A DNA stretch of 46,492 nucleotides from Pseudovibrio flavus (lineage in GTDB: Bacteria; Pseudomonadota; Alphaproteobacteria; Rhizobiales; Stappiaceae), in contig NZ_SMMA01000056.1 of NCBI RefSeq assembly GCF_009711345.1, positions 111,062-157,553 of the forward strand. Reading direction: 5' to 3'. Positions within the stretch are counted from its first letter, which is position 1. Each line of letters opens with the position of its first letter. Under the pieces are notes generated by a model. The model searched no databases. It was not told where the DNA came from and saw only the letters and a program-made list of their open reading frames with translations. The position numbers and the translations under genes were made by a program. This document shows positions 26,164 to 34,772 of the stretch, in pieces.

Positions 26164-27219
26164 ATGCAAAAGCACATTGAAGTTATTAGCGGCGATACGA
26201 TTGGTGTTGCCTACTCCTTTCCCTACTACAAGTTTGAAGGCAGCGACGCAGGCGCCCCTTCTGCCTATTTGCAAGGCGCAATGCATGCGGACGAACTTCC
26301 TGGTCCTGCAGTTCTGCACTTTCTAATGGAGCACCTGCGTGCGCTTGATGCTGAAGGGAAGGTTCTTGGCAATATTACAGTAGTGCCACACTGCAACCCA
26401 GTTGGCGCTGCCCAGTTTATTGCCGGAAAACTTGAAGGCCGCTTCCACTCCGGTACGCGCGATAACTTCAACCGCTCTCATCCACACTTGGACCGTCCAG
26501 ATCCAAGCCTACTGCTGGAAGATGACAGCGCTATGTCTGTAGACCGGAAGCTGAAGTGGCGCCTTGCCAAGCTTTCGCTCGGCCATGACATCATTCTTGA
26601 CCTTCACTGTGATGATGAAAGCCTGAACTACGTTTACATTGCTGAAGAGCTATGGCCGCAGACACAGGATCTGGCTGCGCTGTTGAAGGCAGACGCTGTG
26701 CTGCTATGGAAAGGCGATGCCGATCAGCCATTCGAGTCTGCTGCTCTTTCTCCTTATCTGTCAGAGGGACAAGAGGCCAAGCTGCAAGAGCGCGTTGTCG
26801 TTTCCACTTTAGAGCTTCGCGGCGCTAGGGATGTAAGAGAAGAGATGGCGCGGGAAGATGCGCAGAACCTTTTGAACTTCCTCATCGCACGGGGTGTCGT
26901 TGCTGGCGAGAAACCTGCCCCTAAGGCATTTGAAGGCCCTGCCGTTCCGCTACCAAACATCGAAATGATGAATGCGCCAGCATCGGGTATTATACTGTAT
27001 GCCGTTTCTCCCGGTGACGTTGTAAAGGAGGGTGATCTTTTAGCGACTCTAATCACCGAACCGGGGAATAGTGACAGCGCAATTGAGGTACGAGCACCGC
27101 AAGCCGGCCTCATCTTGACGCGGCGTTCTCATCGCTTTACGCGCTCTGGTGATGCACTTCTTAAGCTTTTGGGAAGTCAACGCAGTAAGAATGCATTGGA
27201 AGGCATTCTGGAGAGCTGA
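26164..27219 (+). CDS. Succinylglutamate desuccinylase/aspartoacylase-type metallohydrolase
   Basis: 351 residues. Zinc-carboxypeptidase fold of the AstE/AspA family: metal ligands H41 and E44 in GAMHADELPG, H148 in ILDLHCD, a likely catalytic glutamate E217 in TLELRG. A C-terminal barrel-sandwich module (about 265-340) has biotinyl-like IILYAVSPGDVVKEGDLLATL. Relatives remove acyl groups from amino acids (N-acetylaspartate, succinylglutamate, ectoine intermediates). The amino-acid substrate here is unknown, and no arginine-succinyl pathway or ectoine gene is adjacent. A GntR/FCD regulator follows on the same strand and may control it. Confidence 0.83.
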   Translation: MQKHIEVISGDTIGVAYSFPYYKFEGSDAGAPSAYLQGAMHADELPGPAVLHFLMEHLRALDAEGKVLGNITVVPHCNPVGAAQFIAGKLEGRFHSGTRDNFNRSHPHLDRPDPSLLLEDDSAMSVDRKLKWRLAKLSLGHDIILDLHCDDESLNYVYIAEELWPQTQDLAALLKADAVLLWKGDADQPFESAALSPYLSEGQEAKLQERVVVSTLELRGARDVREEMAREDAQNLLNFLIARGVVAGEKPAPKAFEGPAVPLPNIEMMNAPASGIILYAVSPGDVVKEGDLLATLITEPGNSDSAIEVRAPQAGLILTRRSHRFTRSGDALLKLLGSQRSKNALEGILES

Positions 27220-27366
27220 AAGTTACCTTAGGGTGCGTTTGAGGGTTGCGAAGCGACCAAGCCGCATCCTATTCTTACGTTGCACGGGTTATGCACAGTG
27301 TGCGCCCTGTATCAACGTGTCACAATTGTATTTGGCATAAAGCCTAGCCAAATTAACTCTTTGAAT

Positions 27367-27381
27367 TGACTAGGCTAGTCA
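27367..27381 (+). promoter_or_regulatory. Candidate GntR operator upstream of the regulator gene
   Basis: TGACTAG-G-CTAGTCA, 7-base perfect arms around one central base, 20 bases before the regulator's ATG. A related half (GCCTAG, near 27342) lies about 30 bases upstream, facing CTAGGC at 27371-27376. FCD-type GntR proteins usually bind such odd-centred palindromes and repress their own promoter; that this protein binds here is inferred. Confidence 0.5.
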
Positions 27382-27400
27382 GAAGACGAAAGAAATACGA

Positions 27401-28090
27401 ATGGCGAGTGAGCAAATTCTGGCAGACCCTGCTAGAGAAAGTCTGGCCGATAAGGCATACCGCCTGATTGAGGAGCTGATTGTTAATCTGGACCTTTCTC
27501 CGGGCATGGCCCTGACTGAAGGCGACCTTTGCGAGCGCACCGGCATCGGCCGTACGCCTGTTCGCGAAGGTATCAAGCGCCTTTCTACTGAAGGTCTGAT
27601 TGTCATTCGCCCTCGCAAAGGCTTGTTCGTTTCCGAAGTAGAGCCAGAGGAATATGTGCTGGTGCTGGAAACCCGCCGTCCTCTTGAGCAGCTATTGGTC
27701 GCATCTGCTGTTGAACGTGCAACAGACGAAGAGCGCGCTCAGCTTCTTACTTGCGCTGAAGAGATGCTACACTTTGCTCGCGAAGGCGATGTAAAGGGCT
27801 ACCTGCGTGCAGATAAAGTATTCGACGAAGTGCTTTGTGCAGTATCGCGCAACCCGTACACCGCTCGCGCTGTCGCACCACTGCAGACCATGAGCCGTCG
27901 TGCGTGGAGCGCTTTCCGCGGTAACGAACGTTTGGAAGACTCCGCAATTCTTCACCGTGACCTTGCTCAGGCTGTTGCAGATTCAGATTCTGCCCGCGCT
28001 GACATCGCCGTTAAAGAGCTGATGGACCACCTGACAACATACGCAGTACTTCAGGCAGAGCGTCATAGAAACGCGCAGCAAGGCTACTGA
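27401..28090 (+). CDS. GntR family transcriptional regulator, FadR/FCD subfamily
   Basis: 229 residues. N-terminal winged helix-turn-helix (about 15-80) with ALTEGDLCERTGIGRTPVREGIKRLSTEGLI as the recognition unit. C-terminal FCD ligand-binding helical bundle from about 85. The metal site that most FCD domains have is altered: D138, then D142 where a histidine is usual, then H185 and H210. Effectors of this family are usually small carboxylic acids. Likely autoregulated through the palindrome at 27367-27381. It follows the AstE/AspA-type gene by 181 bases and ends at a strong terminator. Confidence 0.9.
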   Translation: MASEQILADPARESLADKAYRLIEELIVNLDLSPGMALTEGDLCERTGIGRTPVREGIKRLSTEGLIVIRPRKGLFVSEVEPEEYVLVLETRRPLEQLLVASAVERATDEERAQLLTCAEEMLHFAREGDVKGYLRADKVFDEVLCAVSRNPYTARAVAPLQTMSRRAWSAFRGNERLEDSAILHRDLAQAVADSDSARADIAVKELMDHLTTYAVLQAERHRNAQQGY

Positions 28091-28122
28091 TAGCTTTCAA
28101 TAGCGTTACAAATAGTTTTGAA

Positions 28123-28152
28123 GGGCAGGAAGTCAGCTTCCTGCCCTTTTTT
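28123..28152 (+). terminator. Rho-independent terminator after the GntR gene
   Basis: GGGCAGGAAG (28123-28132), 4-base loop, CTTCCTGCCC (28137-28146), then six T. Confidence 0.92.
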
Positions 28153-28193
28153 ATTGCCTCTTTTCCTGCCCGACGGCCCAAGGCTCAGAGCAA

Positions 28194-28226
28194 CAAAAAA
28201 GCCGCAGAGCAAGAGCAATGCGGCTT
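28194..28226 (-). terminator. Rho-independent terminator of the flagellar block
   Basis: AAGCCGCA (28199-28206) and TGCGGCTT (28219-28226) with a 12-base loop, then TTTTTTG on the minus strand. It lies 27 bases past the last flagellar-block gene. Confidence 0.85.
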
Positions 28227-28252
28227 CGATTGTAGATGTTTTATGAGAGGTC

Positions 28253-28726
28253 CTACCCAGCAGTTTGGGCGGCCACGCCCTCCATCATGCCAGGGACGTG
28301 GAACGCGAAGTCTTGAACAAGAACATGCTGCACGATCTCAACGCCAAAACGCTTGTTTACGTTGGTTCTGACCGCTTCCGTCATCTCACCCAGATCATGT
28401 TTGCTTAGCTCAGCAAAGCGCTTGTCTGCCCGCTCATAAATATAGCGGAATGCCTCGTCCACCACGAATGCATGGGGAGGCACAGCCAGCTTCTTAAGCG
28501 TCTCACCGTCAACCGTGAAAACGAACTGAGCGATCACATAGCCATGGATCTTGCCGTCTTCCAGAACAGGCACATTGATCGTTGGCGTTTTCTGGTAATC
28601 CAGCCCTTCCAGATGCGCCTCTTTACGCACCATTGGGTCGTTCTGGGTTTTGTAGTTTACAGTGACGTATCCGGTTCCAAGTGTAACCGCGCCGATCCAA
28701 AGACCTGTCAGTAGGACCTTAAGCAT
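28253..28726 (-). CDS. FliL-like membrane-anchored protein of the flagellar block (uncertain)
   Basis: 157 residues, last gene of the flagellar run. One N-terminal membrane segment (LLTGLWIGAVTLGTGYVTV) is followed by a periplasmic domain. That domain has a strand INVPVLEDGKIHGYVIAQFVFTV, helices around DEAFRYIYE and EMTEAVRTNVNKRFG, and a closing strand VEIVQHVLVQDFAF. This order resembles FliL, a stator-associated protein, but the match is by topology and not by clear motif. It is 9 bases after the flgN-like gene, so it is probably part of the operon. Other alphaproteobacterial flagellar clusters may carry it as a conserved unknown. Confidence 0.5.
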   Translation of the reverse strand: MLKVLLTGLWIGAVTLGTGYVTVNYKTQNDPMVRKEAHLEGLDYQKTPTINVPVLEDGKIHGYVIAQFVFTVDGETLKKLAVPPHAFVVDEAFRYIYERADKRFAELSKHDLGEMTEAVRTNVNKRFGVEIVQHVLVQDFAFHVPGMMEGVAAQTAG

Positions 28727-28735
28727 CTAAAATTC

Positions 28736-29170
28736 CTAGTAGTGGCCCGCTGTGGCATCATAGGTGCCATCAGATTCAATTTCTCGGATACGGGAAGAAA
28801 TACTTTCAGAAACATTTCGCACGGCAGTAAGGTGCGTATCGAGCAACCGCATGTTGAACTGCAAGCGATCTTTCAGGGTTTGTAGCCGCTCAACAGTCTC
28901 GCTTGGCAGGTTCTCAGGGCGAATAATCTCACTGACCTTCTCCAGTTCCAGCATCGCGGAATATTTCCGGTAGGCTGTGTCATCAAGATCGGATTTACCT
29001 TGGTTGGTGAGACCTGCGATTTCTTCTTCAACCAGCGCTTCCACGCGGCTCAGGATACTGTTTATTGCCACAACATCTTCGTTGGATACAAACTTGATTG
29101 GAGCGCTCTCTTCAGCGACTACCAATTCCTGCTGGATTTCAAAAACTTCTGGAACCTGAGTATTGGCCAT
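28736..29170 (-). CDS. FlgN-like flagellar chaperone candidate
   Basis: 144 residues, almost wholly helical. After an acidic, variable N-terminus come two long helices: AINSILSRVEALVEEEIAGL and, later, RLQTLKDRLQFNMRLLDTHLTAVRNVSESI. The tail is SDGTYDATAGHY. Size, helical hairpin and the DGTY ending fit FlgN, the export chaperone of hook-junction proteins FlgK and FlgL, both encoded in this block. It shares one base with the flgJ stop (TAATG), so it is translationally coupled. Assignment is by shape and context. Confidence 0.55.
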   Translation of the reverse strand: MANTQVPEVFEIQQELVVAEESAPIKFVSNEDVVAINSILSRVEALVEEEIAGLTNQGKSDLDDTAYRKYSAMLELEKVSEIIRPENLPSETVERLQTLKDRLQFNMRLLDTHLTAVRNVSESISSRIREIESDGTYDATAGHY

Positions 29171-29667
29171 TATGCTTCTTTCTTGGCTGACTGGTTGAGA
29201 AGTTCATCGGTAACGAGCATATCTGCAAGGCCGATACCACCGCTGTCAGCAATCTTGTTTGCCAGCTGCTCTGCCAACATTGATTTGTAGGTGTTGCCTG
29301 CTGTACCGCCGCCGTAGATGGAGGCCATGTCTTTCGGCATCATGGACTCTACAAGGGTATGGAGAATGGCAGCTTCCAATTCCTGACCAAGGTCACGGCC
29401 TGCTGGTGCAGTAGCGCTCAAATTCTTCATAGCTGTAACTGTTTCGCTAGCAGAGCCGGTAAAGGCGACGCCAGAACGTGATACGGATGAAACCCGCTCC
29501 AGAGCACTATCCATAGCAGCGGAAAACCCGCCCGGATCAGAAAGTGTCGGTAAATCAGCAGCCACTTTAGTTGGCCTAGAGAGCGCACTCGTCGCTTCTG
29601 CCCTTGCAAGAGGGTCTGCGCCTTTTAGAACATCAAGAATGATGTCGCCTACAGGTTGAACGGCCAT
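29170..29667 (-). CDS. flgJ: FlgJ-like rod-binding protein (CheL type)
   Basis: 165 residues from the ATG at 29667; a GTG two codons earlier is possible. The C-terminal half is the rod-binding domain: LHTLVESMMPKDMASIYGGGTAGNTYKSMLAEQLA and then GGIGLADMLV. It has no peptidoglycan hydrolase domain, as usual in alphaproteobacteria, where the short form is called CheL in Caulobacter. It acts in the periplasm in rod assembly. A separate lytic transglycosylase in this block (38530-39105) could supply the missing cutting activity. Confidence 0.85.
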   Translation of the reverse strand: MAVQPVGDIILDVLKGADPLARAEATSALSRPTKVAADLPTLSDPGGFSAAMDSALERVSSVSRSGVAFTGSASETVTAMKNLSATAPAGRDLGQELEAAILHTLVESMMPKDMASIYGGGTAGNTYKSMLAEQLANKIADSGGIGLADMLVTDELLNQSAKKEA

Positions 29668-29717
29668 ATTCACTTACCTTGGGTGAGACTTTGCAGTACA
29701 GCTGGGCAAAAGAATAC

Positions 29718-30131
29718 CTAGCGAGACTTATCCGGACCTGACCTTTTTTGAGAGACAACACCCTCCAGAACCTCGAAAAGCCGCTCTGTTTCCTGCTTTC
29801 TTCCGTAAGCCACCCCAACGCGTTTTTGCTCTTTCTCGGTCATCTTGCTTTCGCGCTGCCGGTTCATCAGCTCTTCCATCAGCTCGCCTTTTCGCTTTTC
29901 CAAGCGGGCTTGCTCACGGGCGTTGCGGCGGATTTTCTGGTCCACCGTCCGATTCATAATTTCGCCTAGCGCGCCATCATGCAGGCCCCACTGACTGCTC
30001 AAGTCAGTCGAGCTCTGTTTGAGCTCTTCAATGGACGTATCCACCACGCTCAAATCAAACTTTACTGCTGTTTCGCGTTGCTGCTGCATTTTCATAATGC
30101 GCGTCAGGCGCTCTAGTCGCTTCTTTTCCAT
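29718..30131 (-). CDS. FliJ-like coiled-coil protein
   Basis: 137 residues from the ATG at 30131 (MEKKRLERLTRIMKMQQQRE), 4 bases after the fliR stop; the longer frame would read back into fliR. Highly charged, Lys/Arg/Glu/Gln-rich, almost all coiled coil. This suits FliJ, the central stalk of the flagellar export ATPase complex. The position behind fliR and before flgJ supports an export role. FliJ proteins diverge quickly, so sequence alone is weak evidence. Confidence 0.6.
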   Translation of the reverse strand: MEKKRLERLTRIMKMQQQRETAVKFDLSVVDTSIEELKQSSTDLSSQWGLHDGALGEIMNRTVDQKIRRNAREQARLEKRKGELMEELMNRQRESKMTEKEQKRVGVAYGRKQETERLFEVLEGVVSQKRSGPDKSR

Positions 30132-30135
30132 ATTC

Positions 30136-30891
30136 TCAAACCAAAGAGAGCCAGTTGCCAAGCCCTTCAAAGAAGAGAGACACCATTTCGGTGATCGTCA
30201 TCCAAAGAAGGAAAAGGCCGCCGCAAACGATTGCAGGAAGACCCACAAAGTAGACCGGCATTTGCGGCATTAGACGGTTGGTGAGACCGAGAGAAAGGTT
30301 GATGATGATACCGTAGACCATGAACGGTGCAGTAATGCGCAGGCAAAGGTACATCGCTGCTGATAGCTTGCCGACATATTGTTCAAACGCCGCTTGTGCT
30401 GCAAAGCCCTCGCCTACGGGCGCAACCGTGTAGGTTTCTGCCACAGCTACGAAAACGTCTGCATGCGCCCCGCTAATAAAAAGCATAGCCGTTGCTGTAA
30501 GCGTGACGAGAGACGCCATAGGTGGCAACTGCTCGTACTCTTCCACGGTCATGGACGGCATGTTGAAGCTGGACGCATTCGCCATAGCGCCTGCCATCAT
30601 CTGCAGTGCGCCAAAGAATGCTCTACCGAAAAACCCGATCAGCCCACCAATGAGGACTTCCGTTGCCACCGTTAGGAGAATGGTGGAATGAGAAGCCGTT
30701 GAAATGACCGGATAAACAAACGGCATCAACATAGGAGACATGGCGAGCGAGACAGCCAATGCCAGAAAGATCCTGATGTTCAACGTCAAGCGGGGCGATG
30801 AAAACCCCGGCATTGTCATGAGACAGCCGCCGACCCTGCAAAAAACGATGAACATAGAAAGCAGGTAATCCGGCAGGATGGCTGTTGTCAC
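30136..30891 (-). CDS. fliR: Flagellar export gate protein FliR
   Basis: 251 residues, about six membrane segments; forms the export gate with FliP and FliQ. Family features include [14 protein letters not shown] near the start, [27 protein letters not shown] and the C-terminal [18 protein letters not shown]. It starts with GTG, overlapping the flhA stop by 4 bases (GTGA), which implies coupled translation. Confidence 0.93.
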   Translation of the reverse strand: MTTAILPDYLLSMFIVFCRVGGCLMTMPGFSSPRLTLNIRIFLALAVSLAMSPMLMPFVYPVISTASHSTILLTVATEVLIGGLIGFFGRAFFGALQMMAGAMANASSFNMPSMTVEEYEQLPPMASLVTLTATAMLFISGAHADVFVAVAETYTVAPVGEGFAAQAAFEQYVGKLSAAMYLCLRITAPFMVYGIIINLSLGLTNRLMPQMPVYFVGLPAIVCGGLFLLWMTITEMVSLFFEGLGNWLSLV

Positions 30892-32945
30892 GAAACAGTC
30901 CCCAGAGCTTCTATCTCTACGCCTCTGGCAATCTCAAGGTGAGATAGCACAGGAAGCGATGGGAACATACGTTCTGTAATCATGCGCACATACTGGCGCG
31001 CTTCCGGCGATACCACGATGGCAAACCGGTGACCGGCGGCAATCTTCTTCTTAATCGCGGCAGCACTTTCTCGCGCAAACTCTTCAACTTGCTTTGGCTC
31101 CATATCGAACTCGATAGGATCACCGTTATTGTCACGTCGTAGCGCTTGGTGGAATGCCAAATCCCAGCGGTTACCCAAACGCAGCACCTTCAGCATACCG
31201 TCCTGAGCAATGTCACCGCAGATCTGTGTCGCCATGCGTACGCGCACATGGTCGGCAATCTGTTCAGGTCGGCGTGCATGGGGCGCGATCTCAGCAATCG
31301 CTTCCATAATCATTGCAAGGTTACGGACCGAGATACGCTCTGCCAGAAGAAGCTTGAGGACCGCCTGAAGGCCGGAATACGAAATATGGGCTGGACAGAT
31401 ATCGTCAATCAGACGCTTGTAAGCAGGATCGAGACGATCCAGCAGTGCACGAACGTCCTTATAGGATAACAACTGGGAAAGGTTGTTGCGGATGACTTCG
31501 CTTAGGTGGGTAAGCACTACAGAGAGGTTATCGACCGTGGTGTAGCCTTGGCGCTTGGCCTCAAACTCAAATGCTGGCGCAATCCATTTGGCTTTCATGC
31601 CAAAGGCAGGTTCTTTGGTTTCCTTGCCCGGTAATTGCGGCAGGGCTCTATCACCGCCGATCACCAGCACCTCACCAACATGCATTGCCTGAGAGGCTAC
31701 GATTGTACCGTGAATGCGGAACTCGTAGGTCTTTGGCGTAAGGTCAATGTTGTCGCTGATCTTGATTTCAGGAACCACGAAGCCGTACTGCTCGGCAAAC
31801 TTCTTGCGCATCTTGTTGATGCGGCTGGCAATCTCCGGCTTGTTCGCAAGTAGTCTTGCTGTCAGCTGTTTGCCAAGGCGAACTTCGATCTCTGGAAGAT
31901 CGAGGCTTTCTTTGACAGATTCCTTCTTTTGCGCCTGTGTTTGCTCCGCCTGCTTTTTCTGCTCGGCTTCTTCAAGCTTGCGCTGTTCTTCGGCCTGTCG
32001 AGGAATGACGATGGCCGCAGCTAGCAGGATGCCGGAAAGGAGCATGAACGGGAAGAACGGCAGGCCCGGCAACACACCCATGATTGCCATGAGCACGCCG
32101 GAGATGAGCAGCGCTTTTGGATAGCCGCTTAGCTGGCCCATCACCGCTTGTTCGGCAGAACCGCGCGTACCACCCTTGGAAACAAGAAGACCAGCAGCAA
32201 GGGATACAATCAGCGCAGGGATCTGCGAGACAAGGCCGTCACCAACGGACAGCTTGGTGAATACGTCAGCAGCTTCGCCCAGCTCCATGCCATAGCGGGT
32301 AACACCGATGATGATGCCACCCAAAATGTTGACCGCGGTAATAATAAGGCCTGCAACGGCATCACCGCGCACGAACTTGGACGCACCGTCCATCGCACCG
32401 AAGAAAGAGCTTTCTTCTTCCAGTTCGCGGCGGCGGCGCTGCGCTTCCCGATCATCGATCATACCTGCGGAAAGATCGGCATCGATTGCCATCTGCTTGC
32501 CGGGGATCGCGTCCAAGGTAAAGCGTGCGCCCACTTCCGCGATACGCGTGGCACCCTTGGTGATAACGAGGAAGTTCACAATGACCAAGATCGCAAACAC
32601 GATAAGACCGATGACAAAGTCACCGCTCATCACAAACTGCGAGAAGCCGTAGATCACATAACCAGCGGCCAGCTCTCCTTCATGGCCATTGGCAAGAATT
32701 GCGCGCGTTGTGGCGATATTGAGCGCCAGTCGCAACATGGTTGCGATAAGAAGAATTGTTGGAAAGGAAGAGAACTCAAGCGGCCGTTGAATCCACAATG
32801 AAACCATGAGGATCACGACGGAAAAGGCCACAGAAATCGCCAAGCCAAAGTCGATCATAAATGTCGGCATTGGCAGGAAGAGCACCGACAAAATAAATAT
32901 GATGCCTATGGCAAAGCCAATATCGCGTTTTCCGGATCCCGTCAT
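30888..32945 (-). CDS. flhA: Flagellar export protein FlhA
   Basis: 685 residues. Eight-segment membrane half (about 1-320) with [16 protein letters not shown] and the FHIPEP region [26 protein letters not shown] Gln/Glu/Lys-rich linker (about 330-360) leads to the cytoplasmic domain that docks chaperone-substrate complexes. The conserved aspartate in the AIDADL segment is present. Proton-driven component of the flagellar type III exporter. 173 bases separate it from fliQ, an unusually wide gap in this block, with a small hairpin at the fliQ end. Confidence 0.95.
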   Translation of the reverse strand: MTGSGKRDIGFAIGIIFILSVLFLPMPTFMIDFGLAISVAFSVVILMVSLWIQRPLEFSSFPTILLIATMLRLALNIATTRAILANGHEGELAAGYVIYGFSQFVMSGDFVIGLIVFAILVIVNFLVITKGATRIAEVGARFTLDAIPGKQMAIDADLSAGMIDDREAQRRRRELEEESSFFGAMDGASKFVRGDAVAGLIITAVNILGGIIIGVTRYGMELGEAADVFTKLSVGDGLVSQIPALIVSLAAGLLVSKGGTRGSAEQAVMGQLSGYPKALLISGVLMAIMGVLPGLPFFPFMLLSGILLAAAIVIPRQAEEQRKLEEAEQKKQAEQTQAQKKESVKESLDLPEIEVRLGKQLTARLLANKPEIASRINKMRKKFAEQYGFVVPEIKISDNIDLTPKTYEFRIHGTIVASQAMHVGEVLVIGGDRALPQLPGKETKEPAFGMKAKWIAPAFEFEAKRQGYTTVDNLSVVLTHLSEVIRNNLSQLLSYKDVRALLDRLDPAYKRLIDDICPAHISYSGLQAVLKLLLAERISVRNLAMIMEAIAEIAPHARRPEQIADHVRVRMATQICGDIAQDGMLKVLRLGNRWDLAFHQALRRDNNGDPIEFDMEPKQVEEFARESAAAIKKKIAAGHRFAIVVSPEARQYVRMITERMFPSLPVLSHLEIARGVEIEALGTVS

Positions 32946-33102
32946 CAGGTAGCATTCCGCCTAGAATTACAAATTCAGTCTCAAATGGAAGAGGTAACGC
33001 GAGACGCACCTCTCCCGTTCTTTCACTTGGATAGGAAAATGAGGGAATAAACTTGTGTGAGGATGGAGGCGCGAGGGGAAGTCAGTGTCCCTTGAAAAGA
33101 TC

Positions 33103-33120
33103 AGGGCAGTTATCTGCCCT
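33103..33120 (-). other. Hairpin at the fliQ stop codon
   Basis: AGGGCAG (33103-33109), TTAT, CTGCCCT (33114-33120); the 3' base pairs include the fliQ TAG. Followed on the minus strand by GATCTTTTC, only a weak T-run. Possible partial terminator or message-end stem in front of flhA. Confidence 0.4.
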
Positions 33121-33385
33121 AAAATCCGTTTTCGATGCGCCCGTATAATACTTCCGTGAAGGAGAATATCTGCCCGCCGATAAACGGGCCGCTGATCGCG
33201 ATCATGGCTAGAATGACCACGATTTTAGGAATGAACGTCAGCGTCATTTCCTGAATTTGCGTGAGGGCCTGAAACAACGCGATGACAAGGCCGACAAGCA
33301 TAGCAGTACCGACAGCTGGACCGGTTGCAACAATCACGGTCCAGACTGCATTTCTTACGATATCGAGGGCATCAGCCTCATTCAT
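33119..33385 (-). CDS. fliQ: Flagellar export gate protein FliQ
   Basis: 88 residues, two membrane helices (VIVATGPAVGTAMLVGLVIALFQALTQIQEMTLTFIPK and VVILAMIAISGPF). The QALTQIQEMTL..IPK segment between them is the FliQ hallmark. Joins FliP and FliR in the export gate. It begins 11 bases after flgD. Confidence 0.94.
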   Translation of the reverse strand: MNEADALDIVRNAVWTVIVATGPAVGTAMLVGLVIALFQALTQIQEMTLTFIPKIVVILAMIAISGPFIGGQIFSFTEVLYGRIENGF

Positions 33386-33396
33386 TCAGGTCAAGC

Positions 33397-33903
33397 TCAA
33401 GCGTTGAAGGAGAAGAATTGTTTCTCTGGCTGCTCACCGCCCTCACCCGGCTTGTCCGGCTCGCCAACCTCAGGGTCGGTCACATCGCCAGTGCCCGGCT
33501 TGGAGATTGTCACGCCCGGCTCAAGCAGAACAACGGTGCCGTCTTCAAGCTTTGCAACAGAACCATCAGTATAGACCTGCACGCTTTCGATGATGCCTTT
33601 GGTGCCATCAGCAAGGGTCAGTTCCATACCAATCAGGTTCGCCGCCTGATTAACAGCTGCCTGCTGGAACATGTGCACGAGGTTCTGGTTGGTAACGGTG
33701 GTCTGTTCAACGATAGAGAACTGCGCCATCTGGCCCATCCACTCAGCGGTGCTCATTGGCTCTGTCGGGTCCTGATGCTTCAAGGATTCCATGAAGAGCA
33801 TGAGGAACGCGTCATAATCAAGCGTTTCGCTGCCAGTGCTGGTTGTTGGCTGCTGCTGGCTATTTTGAACCGTAGGCTGAACTCCGGATACTGCGTCGAC
33901 CAT
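33397..33903 (-). CDS. flgD: Flagellar hook capping protein FlgD
   Basis: 168 residues. The N-terminal hook-cap region is clear: LDYDAFLMLFMESLKHQDPTEPMSTAEWMGQMAQFSIVEQ (about 28-67). It is followed by the short FlgD core LIGMELTLADGTKGIIESVQVYTDGSVAKLEDGTVVLL. The last 40 residues are an acidic Pro/Gly/Glu-rich tail with no fold I know. It acts at the growing hook tip to polymerise FlgE. 19 bases after flbT. Confidence 0.93.
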   Translation of the reverse strand: MVDAVSGVQPTVQNSQQQPTTSTGSETLDYDAFLMLFMESLKHQDPTEPMSTAEWMGQMAQFSIVEQTTVTNQNLVHMFQQAAVNQAANLIGMELTLADGTKGIIESVQVYTDGSVAKLEDGTVVLLEPGVTISKPGTGDVTDPEVGEPDKPGEGGEQPEKQFFSFNA

Positions 33904-33922
33904 TTTTTAGTCCTTTTGGAGA

Positions 33923-34357
33923 TTATGCTGCTGCGGTCGCGGCAAGAGGGCGAATAAATACTTGGCTGGCATCATCCAGCCCTTCCATGATTTCCTGCTC
34001 TACAGGGAAGAGCTTGCGCAGAACTTTCAGCGCATCGAAGTAGCGCTTGTTTTCGACATGTCTTTCAACATCATCAAGACCGCTATGGACATCAAGGTTG
34101 CTAAAAGCGTGACGAACACCGGAAAGCAGATGCTTGTAGTGATCCATACTGATACCTTCCGCAGTCGGTTCGATCAGTACGTTCTGGATCACAAAGTAAA
34201 GCTGTTTCAAAGGCGTGGTCGTTTCTTCCACCTGAAGAACGTGGCTGCCCAGAAGGAATACAGCGTCGTTAAGAAGATTGATCGACGTCTTCTGGTTTAC
34301 GGAGATCACCGCACCGTTGACGAAGATTTTCTCCCCTGCCCGCAAAAAGATCCGCAT
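33923..34357 (-). CDS. flbT: Flagellin synthesis repressor FlbT
   Basis: 144 residues. Start MRIFLRAGEKIFVNGAVISV is the FlbT signature. In Caulobacter FlbT binds the leader of flagellin mRNA and limits its translation until the hook is made; FlaF next door acts in the opposite sense. It sits 14 bases after flaF, the order seen in rhizobia. Confidence 0.93.
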   Translation of the reverse strand: MRIFLRAGEKIFVNGAVISVNQKTSINLLNDAVFLLGSHVLQVEETTTPLKQLYFVIQNVLIEPTAEGISMDHYKHLLSGVRHAFSNLDVHSGLDDVERHVENKRYFDALKVLRKLFPVEQEIMEGLDDASQVFIRPLAATAAA

Positions 34358-34371
34358 GGTTCGTTCGCCTC

Positions 34372-34719
34372 CTAGTTCAGTCCGTCACGAATGTGTTCGT
34401 TGATCTCGATAAGGGAGTCGAAATCTTCACTTTCGCCGCTACGGATTTTGTCGGCGTGGCCCACGCACCAAATACCGATAGAAATCAGTTCCGCGCGCAG
34501 TTTTTCTGGCAGTGCGTTATCCGCGCTTCCCAGATCCTCGATAAGGAAACCCCACAAGCGGCGAATGATCGTAAGTGCCTTGACAGCCTCGTCAGAATTC
34601 ACGCCCGCTTCTTTTGCGGCGCGCAGCTGGAGGATCGCCAGAGTAAAGACCTCTTTTTCCTGAGCGCGGCGATCCTGAGAAGAATCTGCCAGTGTTTCTG
34701 CATAGGACATTTGGTACAT
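34372..34719 (-). CDS. flaF: Flagellin synthesis regulator FlaF
   Basis: 115 residues, start ATG at 34719 preceded by AGGAAG. Helical protein with RRAQEKEVFTLAILQLRAAKE and RLWGFLIEDLGSADNALPEKLRAELISIGIWCV, typical of FlaF. FlaF is needed for flagellin secretion or synthesis and works with FlbT, encoded directly downstream. A second ATG three codons later is possible. Confidence 0.92.
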   Translation of the reverse strand: MYQMSYAETLADSSQDRRAQEKEVFTLAILQLRAAKEAGVNSDEAVKALTIIRRLWGFLIEDLGSADNALPEKLRAELISIGIWCVGHADKIRSGESEDFDSLIEINEHIRDGLN

Positions 34720-34772
34720 TTTAGCTTCCTACAGTTTATCTAGCTGTCGTGATTTGCTGGACCATCAAGCGC

